NCBI GenBank assembly: GCA_031271755.1
Contig: JAISVB010000018.1
Coordinates: 1 to 62,156, forward strand
DNA from: Culturomica sp.
GTDB taxonomy: Bacteria; Bacteroidota; Bacteroidia; Bacteroidales; Marinifilaceae
Reading direction: 5' to 3'
Length of the DNA: 62,156 nt
The translations under genes and the position numbers were made by a program. Under the pieces are notes generated by a model. That model was not told where the DNA came from. It saw only the letters and a program-made list of their open reading frames with translations, and ran no database searches. This document shows positions 35,094-43,019 of the stretch, one piece after another. Position 1 is the first letter of the stretch; each line of letters begins with the position of its first letter.

Positions 35094-37868
35094 ATGAAAC
35101 TGAATTTGAAAAATATAAGCGCTCTTATTTTGGTGCTGGCGGGGGGATCCGGTTTTGTGCAGGCGCAGGAACAAGAGCTGGCAGACACGGTTCAGGCAAG
35201 AGATTGGCGCGCGACTTTTTTGGGAAAACCGGTCATGTATCTGGATCGGGGGCTTATGGGAGAGGAAGCCGGCGTGTTCTACAGCGGAAACGGTACGGCA
35301 GGCAATGCCGGCCTGTTGATGCTGCGGGGGGTCACTTCCGTCAATCTGGGTACAGCGCCTTATTTTATTGTGGACGGGTTACCGGTACGGCAGATCCCTC
35401 ACATCTCTTCCTTTTCGAGCGGATTGACGCGGACCAATCTGGCTTTTATCAACCCCTTGGACGTGGCGGACATCCGGATCCTGAACAACGGGTATGACGC
35501 TTCGTTGTATGGAGGAAAAGCCGGAAACGGGATCATTTATGTGAACATCGACAAGGGAGACCTCGGCGCTTCCAGTATCGACCTCACCCTGCGAACCGGT
35601 TTTAGCCAAAACAACTACAGCCGGGATATGTTGAATGCGACCGAATTCCGTTCCTATCTCTATGCCATGATGCAAAACAGGGGCATACCGGAAGCCGATC
35701 TGCAAAACAACCCGCTGTTTGACGCAAGGCATCCCAAATACAACCACGTCACCAACTGGATGGAGGTGTTTAAACGGAACGGATCGTTTTCGGATGTACA
35801 CCTGAAAATGAAGGGGGGAGACGGTGATACGCGCTACCTGTTCAGTTTGGGATACACGGCAGAGAACGAAACGTTGGACGCCCTGAAGGATCAGCGCTTC
35901 AATATGCGGCTCAATCTCAATTACCGGATCACACCGAAAATACAAATTACCAACCTTTTCTCGTACAACTACGGAAATACCCGCTTTTTGGGAGGGGGAA
36001 CAGATTGGGACGTCAACCCGATTTACCTTGCATTGACCAAAGCGCCCTTTATGTCTCCCTACGAGTACACAGATGCAGGGGTATTTACCAATCGCCTGGC
36101 GGATTACGATGTATTGAACAAGAGCAATCCGTACTTAGTCGATAAGGGGATCCAGAACACGGGGCGTTCCAACCGGATTGATGCTGTGATCAAAGCCAAC
36201 TGGATGTTCCTGCCCAAAACATCCGCCAATCTGGATTTGGTGGTTTCCTACAATTCGTTTATTGAAAAACTGCACCGCAAAGCGTTCGGGATCGTACCCG
36301 ATCATTATATCCGCCGGCAAAACTCCAAGCGTACTTACAGCGAATACGTGCTTCGCGGGGATTTCTGGTTGGAACGGAACGGGAAACCGGCAGAGTGGCT
36401 GACATACAACGGGAAACTGGGTTTCGATATGGAAACTTATCAGGAGCGAATGATTTACGCCCGTTCCGTCAATGCGGCAACGGACGAGATCGTATCCGTC
36501 CAGAACGGTACCCTCACCGACTCGGTGGCCAACATACGTTTTGAGCACCGGTTGATGAATTTCTACCTGAACGGCGGATTGGCGCTGTGGAACAAGGTGA
36601 ATGTCGGACTGAACCTGAACATGGAGCGTTCGTCCAACTTTGGGGAAGCAGGTTCCTGGGAGTTGTATGCCGGGGCGAAGGTGGACGGAACACTCCTGAA
36701 AGCGGCGGGCAGCTCGGTGAATTTGTATGCTTCGTGGGGACGTACCGGAAATCACGATATCCGGGGAGCCTATTACCTGCGGATGTATAAACCGACCAGC
36801 TATTATACGTATGGCGGCGTCTATCTGGGGAACGTGGAAAACAAAGACCTGAAACCGGAAATTACCAACAACTATGATTTGGGTGTGCGTCTCCGGGGGC
36901 TCGACAACAGGGTAGAACTTACTGCCGGGTACTACTACCGGAAAACCACCGGTATGCTGACCCAACGTGATTTTCCGATAGAGATCGGACTGGATCCGCA
37001 GTACAACAACGAGGGAAATGTGCTCAATCAGGGATTGGAAGCCTCTCTTTCAGCGGATCTGTTTCGCCGGGATCATTTTACCTGGAATTTCTTTGCCAAC
37101 TTTTCCACGTTAAAAAACGAAGTAAAAGACCTCGACAACGGAGAGATTGTCCGGCAGACGGATGGTTTCATGGGGGTAGCTAAGAACGGAGAGGCGTTGG
37201 GATCGTTTTACGGATACAAGGTACAGGGCATTTTCCGGAACAGTGCGGAGGTCGATCTGAAACGGGCTGATCTCACTCCCTTCGAAGCCGGAGATTACCG
37301 GATGGAAGACGTCAATCGGGACGATGTTATCAACGAATTGGACCGTCAGGTGATCGGGAATCCTTTCCCCGATTTTTACGGTGGGTTCGGTACGCTCCTT
37401 GCGTGGAAAGGGATCCGGTTCCAGGCGCTCTTTACTTACAGTTGCGGGAACGATGTATACAACCTGCTGGAACAGAAACTAAACTCCATGACGGACTACA
37501 GCAACCAGAGCGTGAACGTTTTGAACCGCTGGATAGACGAAACGCATCCCGAAGAGGCCAGACTGCCCCGGTTGGCTTACGGAGATCCTTCCGGCAACTT
37601 TGCCGCTTCGGACAGGTGGGTAGAGGATGGCAGTTACCTGAAATTGAAAAACCTCTCCCTTCAATACGACCTGCCCTTGCGGAATACGACCGGTTTCCTG
37701 AAAGGGATCAATTTTTCGTTCAGTTGTACGAACCTCTTTACGGTGACGGGATACAAGGGATTTGATCCCGAAATTTTCTCCGACATCGATCCCCTGTTCC
37801 GGGGAGTCGACACCGGGGCCAATCCGAATCCGACCTCCTATGTGTTTGGTGTGAAATTCGCTTTATAA
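35094..37868 (+). CDS. SusC-type outer membrane protein 2, short form
   Basis: A 924-residue TonB-dependent transporter that lacks the N-terminal carboxypeptidase-like domain of SusC1. After the signal peptide (ends near VQAQ) only about 45 residues precede the plug (LMLRGVTSVNLGTAPYFIVD near 82 and DASLYGGKAGNGIIYV near 140). The barrel ends SYVFGVKFAL, closing on a hydrophobic residue. The protein is therefore about 170 residues shorter than SusC1. Its SusD partner starts 10 bases later. The TonB box is not obvious, so energy coupling may depend on a different segment. Confidence 0.9.
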   Translation: MKLNLKNISALILVLAGGSGFVQAQEQELADTVQARDWRATFLGKPVMYLDRGLMGEEAGVFYSGNGTAGNAGLLMLRGVTSVNLGTAPYFIVDGLPVRQIPHISSFSSGLTRTNLAFINPLDVADIRILNNGYDASLYGGKAGNGIIYVNIDKGDLGASSIDLTLRTGFSQNNYSRDMLNATEFRSYLYAMMQNRGIPEADLQNNPLFDARHPKYNHVTNWMEVFKRNGSFSDVHLKMKGGDGDTRYLFSLGYTAENETLDALKDQRFNMRLNLNYRITPKIQITNLFSYNYGNTRFLGGGTDWDVNPIYLALTKAPFMSPYEYTDAGVFTNRLADYDVLNKSNPYLVDKGIQNTGRSNRIDAVIKANWMFLPKTSANLDLVVSYNSFIEKLHRKAFGIVPDHYIRRQNSKRTYSEYVLRGDFWLERNGKPAEWLTYNGKLGFDMETYQERMIYARSVNAATDEIVSVQNGTLTDSVANIRFEHRLMNFYLNGGLALWNKVNVGLNLNMERSSNFGEAGSWELYAGAKVDGTLLKAAGSSVNLYASWGRTGNHDIRGAYYLRMYKPTSYYTYGGVYLGNVENKDLKPEITNNYDLGVRLRGLDNRVELTAGYYYRKTTGMLTQRDFPIEIGLDPQYNNEGNVLNQGLEASLSADLFRRDHFTWNFFANFSTLKNEVKDLDNGEIVRQTDGFMGVAKNGEALGSFYGYKVQGIFRNSAEVDLKRADLTPFEAGDYRMEDVNRDDVINELDRQVIGNPFPDFYGGFGTLLAWKGIRFQALFTYSCGNDVYNLLEQKLNSMTDYSNQSVNVLNRWIDETHPEEARLPRLAYGDPSGNFAASDRWVEDGSYLKLKNLSLQYDLPLRNTTGFLKGINFSFSCTNLFTVTGYKGFDPEIFSDIDPLFRGVDTGANPNPTSYVFGVKFAL

Positions 37869-37877
37869 CAGAAACAG

Positions 37878-39431
37878 ATGAATAGAAATCCGATGAATAT
37901 GATACGATATACCCTGCGAAATCTGACACTGTCGGTGTGCCTCTTCGGGATGTCCGGGTGCAACAGTTTTTTTGACGTAGATCCTTCGGACGGTTTGCCG
38001 GCCGGTGATTACTACAAAAATGTCAACGACCTGAACGGAGCGGCCTACGGATTGTATGCTCCCTTGGCTCCGGAGGTGCACAAATTGCTGCTCTGGGGAT
38101 CGGCCCGGGCGGACATGGTGACGGAAGGAGACGGGCACGACGTTTTCGTTTCCCAATTTGTAAACAACCAGGTCTCTACACTGAATCCCTACACGGATTA
38201 TGGATTTCTGTACGAAACCATCGCCCGCTGCAATCACCACCTGAACAACATTCCGAAAGTGAAACCCCAGGACGTTGTGACACCTTACCGGCTGAACCCG
38301 TTTTACGGAGAGGCTTATTTTCTGCGGGCCTGGTGCTATTTCCAATTGGTGCGGAATTTCAAAGAGGTGCCTTTGGTACAGAATGAGATCGCCGAACAGG
38401 TGACGTACGTGAACCGGGAGAACGATACCGTTCACATGAATACATTGGATCTGAATGCGGCAGAATTGAGAGCTATTGCCTTGCAACCGGCCGGAAAACA
38501 GGAGATCTGGAAACTGATCATCAGCGATTTGAACAAAGCATTGGTGTTGCTCCAGCCGTCTGCCCAGTTGCAGTGGAATCCCGGATTTGCTGCGAGAGCT
38601 GAGCAGATACTGATCCGGGCTAATTTGAATGCGGCTTACGCCCTGGCATGCGAAGTGGCGTTGTGGAACAGGCAATACCGGGAGGCTTCCAACTTTGCAG
38701 ACGTTGTATTGAATTACAAAACAAGTGTCGGGGGAGCCAGTACCTGGTCTACACAGTATACGGTGGCGGAGATGCCTTCTGCCAACTATACCCTGTTGGT
38801 ATTTACCTACCAGTATGCCGGCGCTTTCAACACCAACCGCCTGCAGGAATTTACCTCCAGCGTGGAGGCCGACGGCGGTGCTTATTACCTGAAACCGCAG
38901 ATGGAAGTTTGCGACCGGATCTTTGACGAATCGTTGGATGTGCGCCGCCGTTCTTCCTGGATGCGCGTGAACCGGAAAGATGTGATCTGGAAATACATCG
39001 GGCGGGACGAAGAGGGCAAGGCCATGCGTGAACCTTACCAAAGTACGGCTCCCTGGCACCTGTACCACCCTTCGGAGGTATACCTGATGAAGGGGATCGC
39101 CGAAAACCGGCTCGGCAATTCCGGGGCGGCTTTTGAAATGCTCAACAGAGTACGCGCTTCCCGGGAGCTTCTGGTATATCTGGAGGGAGAAATCCCGATG
39201 GATCTGATCAGTCTGGAAGATATGCTTTTTAAAGAAAAAGCCCGGGAGACCGCTTTTGAGGGGAAACGGTGGTACGATCTGCTGCTGATGGAAGAGGTGT
39301 TCGGAAGAACCGGCATGATCGCCCATTCGGTGGCCAGGAAGTATCCGGCGGAACAACAGGCGGCGGTTATCGAACGGTTAAGCGATCCGGAAAACTGGTA
39401 CCTTCCCATAGAACCCGAAAGGTGGAAATAG
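37878..39431 (+). CDS. SusD/RagB-type nutrient-binding lipoprotein 2
   Basis: A 517-residue lipoprotein (lipobox MSGC, Cys28, then NSFFDVDPSDG). The SusD fold is recognisable from FYGEAYFLRAWCYFQLVRNF near 139 and the C-terminal FKEKARETAFEGKRWYDLLL near 452. A second in-frame ATG at 37893 would shorten the leader but keep the lipobox. Partner of the short SusC2 upstream. The operon thus carries two complete but unlike SusC/SusD pairs. Confidence 0.93.
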   Translation: MNRNPMNMIRYTLRNLTLSVCLFGMSGCNSFFDVDPSDGLPAGDYYKNVNDLNGAAYGLYAPLAPEVHKLLLWGSARADMVTEGDGHDVFVSQFVNNQVSTLNPYTDYGFLYETIARCNHHLNNIPKVKPQDVVTPYRLNPFYGEAYFLRAWCYFQLVRNFKEVPLVQNEIAEQVTYVNRENDTVHMNTLDLNAAELRAIALQPAGKQEIWKLIISDLNKALVLLQPSAQLQWNPGFAARAEQILIRANLNAAYALACEVALWNRQYREASNFADVVLNYKTSVGGASTWSTQYTVAEMPSANYTLLVFTYQYAGAFNTNRLQEFTSSVEADGGAYYLKPQMEVCDRIFDESLDVRRRSSWMRVNRKDVIWKYIGRDEEGKAMREPYQSTAPWHLYHPSEVYLMKGIAENRLGNSGAAFEMLNRVRASRELLVYLEGEIPMDLISLEDMLFKEKARETAFEGKRWYDLLLMEEVFGRTGMIAHSVARKYPAEQQAAVIERLSDPENWYLPIEPERWK

Positions 39432-39469
39432 CAAACAACGAGGAACGAATCAAGACAAATGTAAGATAT

Positions 39470-41389
39470 ATGATAGTTAGCAGAAACATACGAACATACT
39501 GGCCATTGCTCTTAGTGATATTGCTGGCCGGTTGCTACGAGCCGGAGCATTTTTCCAAACCCGGCCCGTATGGAGAGGTCGATTCGGTAAATTTGAACAA
39601 TTTGCCTTATCCTTTTTCCGCAGACCGTACGGGAGGTGTCTACGTCGTAAAAGCCGGAAAACCGGACTACACCCGGTTGGCTACCCGGGGGTACACCGAT
39701 TTTGCGCCGGAAATCGGAAACGACCAACTCTCCTGGTACGAAGGTACAGACCGTGTGGGGCGCTCCTTTTTCGGCAGCCGGCAGCACAAAAAATTCTACG
39801 CCTTGCACGACGAAGATAATTTCGGCGGGAATGAGTTCAGCTACGAAGCCAACGATTTGACCCTGCGGCAATTTCTGAAAATAGGAAGAGGGCACAACTG
39901 GGTCATGTATGCGCGGTTGACCTTTGAATCTTTGGGAAATAACACCCGTTCGGTCATTTCGTGGGAAGCCAATACCGAGTGGGGGAGAAGATTGATGATG
40001 GGATTCGACTGGCAGGACGCCGGCAGGCCGGTGCTGTTTTTTTACAGGAACGGTTTGATCCATCCGGTAGATTTTGCCTACTACCCTTGTTATTATCATT
40101 TTGCTCCGGGAGAACCGTTTGAATTCGAGTTGGTTCACGTGGACGGTTTTGTCTATTGCCGGATAAACGGCATAACCACCTGGGTGCAGGCCATTAATTT
40201 TACCGACCAGTCGTTTGCTCCGGTCTTTACTCCCTGGGGAAATGCGATCCGTATTTTCGACCTTTACATAGAGGGGGATTACGAAGAACAGAAGGTGGTA
40301 TCACCGCAGCACGAAAGCGGGTATGTCAACATACAGGCTCCCGCTGTGATCAAGAGCGGGAATGAGCTGCTGCTCTTTGCAGAAGGACGCAGGGAGAATG
40401 CTTTGCAGTCCGCCTCTTTGACGGCGCTCCGGAGCAATGCTACGGATATTGTGATGAAGCGCTCATCCGACAACGGAGAGAGTTGGAGCGATGCCGCTCC
40501 GGTTGTGCGGGGAGACAACAGTGTGAACCTGCGCCCGACGGTGGTAACGGATGCTGAAGGAAAGATACACCTGTTTTACACGGTGGACAGAACCGGACAT
40601 TTAGGAGGTAATTACGCTATTTTCACGAAAACATCTTCGGATGGAGGGCGGACGTGGAGCCCCTCCCGGGAGATCGACGCCCGGACAGACGGTTACTTTG
40701 TTACCACTCAGGGAGGGCGCGGTTTGCTGTGTGCGGATAACACCCTGATACTTCCGTTGAAATGCGAGAGCGGCCGGTTGGGTACTTTGCTGACGATGGC
40801 TTCTGCCGATAACGGGGCGACATGGGAGAAAGGCGCTTTGATAGAGGGTAACCGGAACCGGTTTGCCAACCTGGTGGAGATAAACGGAGAGGTTGTTATG
40901 TACATTGCCCACAACGGAGTGGGGGAATCCCGCAAAGTCAGTACCAGCACAGACGGTTTGAACTGGACGGTGCCGGCAGGTGCCACGATCCCGGCCGGGA
41001 CGATGGGAAAAGCCTCTTCCGGTGCGACCGTACAGACAGCGGACGGAACTTTGGTACATTTTACTGCGACCGGATTTTACCGGGGAACCGATTTCGGCTT
41101 GGGATCTGTCGGAGCCACGATCGGCAATGACTTGCCCCAACGGAAGCAATTGTATAGTTACAACGGGCCGGATCTTTGCGAAGGGATGACCGTCACAGTT
41201 TCCCGTGACGGAGGGGAGACCTGGTCGGAACCCGAGAAGGCAAGTTCCATTACGGGATACTCCTATTACCGGTTTTACACCGGTTTTGCAGATGCAGTGG
41301 TATTGGACGACCACACGGTGCTTTGCATTTGCGAAGGCGGGGCTTCCGTGCCTTACGAAGGATTGCTTTCGTTCAAGAAAAGATTGTAA
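39470..41389 (+). CDS. Sialidase-like lipoprotein, probably catalytically altered
   Basis: A 639-residue lipoprotein (lipobox LLAGC, Cys22). An N-terminal lectin-like beta domain (about residues 110-265) precedes a six-bladed sialidase-type propeller with four Asp-boxes: SSDNGESW near 331, SSDGGRTW near 388, SADNGATW near 444, SRDGGETW near 577. The usual FRIP arginine reads NIQAPAVI near 288; the acid/base segment reads LRSNATDIVMKRS, and the C-terminal tyrosine segment reads TGFADAVVL near 605. All three positions expected to be catalytic in GH33 enzymes therefore appear replaced. It may bind sialylated or related glycans without cutting them. Start at ATG 39470 is chosen for the lipobox; the frame stays open upstream but without a signal. 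Confidence 0.75.
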   Translation: MIVSRNIRTYWPLLLVILLAGCYEPEHFSKPGPYGEVDSVNLNNLPYPFSADRTGGVYVVKAGKPDYTRLATRGYTDFAPEIGNDQLSWYEGTDRVGRSFFGSRQHKKFYALHDEDNFGGNEFSYEANDLTLRQFLKIGRGHNWVMYARLTFESLGNNTRSVISWEANTEWGRRLMMGFDWQDAGRPVLFFYRNGLIHPVDFAYYPCYYHFAPGEPFEFELVHVDGFVYCRINGITTWVQAINFTDQSFAPVFTPWGNAIRIFDLYIEGDYEEQKVVSPQHESGYVNIQAPAVIKSGNELLLFAEGRRENALQSASLTALRSNATDIVMKRSSDNGESWSDAAPVVRGDNSVNLRPTVVTDAEGKIHLFYTVDRTGHLGGNYAIFTKTSSDGGRTWSPSREIDARTDGYFVTTQGGRGLLCADNTLILPLKCESGRLGTLLTMASADNGATWEKGALIEGNRNRFANLVEINGEVVMYIAHNGVGESRKVSTSTDGLNWTVPAGATIPAGTMGKASSGATVQTADGTLVHFTATGFYRGTDFGLGSVGATIGNDLPQRKQLYSYNGPDLCEGMTVTVSRDGGETWSEPEKASSITGYSYYRFYTGFADAVVLDDHTVLCICEGGASVPYEGLLSFKKRL

Positions 41390-41408
41390 CCGGTTAAACA
41401 GATAACGT

Positions 41409-43004
41409 ATGAAACCTTTGAAAAAATACATCCAGTTACTCCTCCTGCTCCTCCTCTCCAACGGGGTGTTTTGGGCCTGTGAGGACTCCACGACCAATCC
41501 TGCTCTCCCTGTGTACGTCTCCTTTGGGACGCCGCAGTTGAATGTGACGGAAAACATGACCCCCGTGCGGATCCCGGTTTCTTTGTCCACTCCTTCCACC
41601 CGGGATGTGGCTGTTGAATTGGCGGTAAAATCGGAAGACGGCGCCGTCGAAGGCGTACATTACCGTTTTTACGCCAAGCGCATCACGATCCCGGCCGGAA
41701 GCACCGCCGGATACTTCGACGTGCTGCTTACGGAGGGGAGCGAGGCTTTTTACGACCGGATCTTTACCGTGGAATTAGTGGACGCCCTGCATGCCGGCAT
41801 TGTGCAATCGGCGGAGATTTGCCGGATAGTCATTCAGAGTTCGATTGCTTTCCCGACCATTGGATTCCGGAATTCCCTGATGTCGGTGACGGAAGACGAA
41901 GGTTTCCTGCAGATACCTGTGGAGTTGAGCAGGCCACATACGGAAGATATCCGTTTTACCGTCGGCGTTCTGCCGAAATGGGACGCTGTGGAAGGGGAAC
42001 ACTATATATTGCCGGAAACGGAGTACGTTATTCCGGCCGGAGAGGTGGCGGGAATGGTTTTGGTGGAGATTGTGGACGATGATGTGGTGAATCCGAACCG
42101 GGTTTTTGAGATCGGCTTACTCTCCTCTGCTTTCTCTCAGATTTCGGAAGTGTTCGGCGGTTGCAAAACGACTATTCTCAACGAGGACCGGATTGTTCAA
42201 CTCTCTTTCGGCAGCCGGGATACTTCTGCCTACAAAAGTGATACCGAAACATTGAAAGTGCCGTTGCGCCTGAACGTTGTGCAGAAAACCCCGGTTTCGG
42301 TGGTGATCGGCGTGCGCGACGGAGAGGCCGTGGAAGGGGAACATTTCAGCGTTGCAGCGACAGAGTTTACATTCTTGCCGGGAGAAACGTTGAAAGAGGT
42401 CGAGATCGAGATGATCGACAACGACCGGATCGACATCGACCGCTCTTTTGAACTGTACATCCGACAGATCACGGGTTCGGCGGAAAAAACAAAAGATTCG
42501 CTCTGCACGGTAACAGTAGTGAATGACCGCTTTGATTTCCGGCAACTGTACGACGACATGATGGGAGAGTGGACCATGACCCAAACCGATGCGGAAGGCA
42601 GGTCTCCTAAAACGGCAACAATTATTATCTCCGGAGGAGATACGCCGGAAGAGGAGGATGCCAACTACCTGAAAAAATTTATTTGTAGAACGACAGGTAG
42701 TTATTATAACACACCGATCAAATATACATTAAATTTTGACGTCAATACGGGAGCGATCACGGTACAACTATTGGAGACAGTAAGTTCTCGCGTATATCAG
42801 AATGTGCTTTACAATATAAAATTTGAGTACAGCAGCAGCAATCAAACGCAAACGCTGCCGACAACAGCCAGCAAAGATTTTAGAACTATAACTTGGCAGC
42901 CGGGGGCGGTCTTGAATGCAATTTTTTATTACGCTGATACAGATGTGCGTGCAAGCCTTCGTGATTACAGCATAAGGGATGTGGTTTTGACTAAAAACAA
43001 ATAA
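41409..43004 (+). CDS. Calx-beta domain lipoprotein A
   Basis: A 531-residue lipoprotein (lipobox FWAC, Cys24, followed by EDS). Three Calx-beta-like repeats of about 110 residues follow (for example VSFGTPQLNVTENMTPVRIP near 36, IGFRNSLMSVTEDEGFLQIP near 153, LSFGSRDTSAYKSDTETLKV near 264), each with the family pattern of aspartates that bind calcium. A separate C-terminal domain starts near GEWTMTQTDAEG (390) and ends DVVLTKNK. That last domain is coded by visibly AT-richer DNA (about 42660-43004). Probable surface adhesin or substrate-binding protein. Confidence 0.8.
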   Translation: MKPLKKYIQLLLLLLLSNGVFWACEDSTTNPALPVYVSFGTPQLNVTENMTPVRIPVSLSTPSTRDVAVELAVKSEDGAVEGVHYRFYAKRITIPAGSTAGYFDVLLTEGSEAFYDRIFTVELVDALHAGIVQSAEICRIVIQSSIAFPTIGFRNSLMSVTEDEGFLQIPVELSRPHTEDIRFTVGVLPKWDAVEGEHYILPETEYVIPAGEVAGMVLVEIVDDDVVNPNRVFEIGLLSSAFSQISEVFGGCKTTILNEDRIVQLSFGSRDTSAYKSDTETLKVPLRLNVVQKTPVSVVIGVRDGEAVEGEHFSVAATEFTFLPGETLKEVEIEMIDNDRIDIDRSFELYIRQITGSAEKTKDSLCTVTVVNDRFDFRQLYDDMMGEWTMTQTDAEGRSPKTATIIISGGDTPEEEDANYLKKFICRTTGSYYNTPIKYTLNFDVNTGAITVQLLETVSSRVYQNVLYNIKFEYSSSNQTQTLPTTASKDFRTITWQPGAVLNAIFYYADTDVRASLRDYSIRDVVLTKNK

Positions 43005-43019
43005 TTTAAATAGAGCACG

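Noticed and set aside
37863-39356. Open minus-strand frame opposite SusD2
   Set aside because: It is the mirror of a well-supported SusD gene and carries no recognisable motif or start signal.
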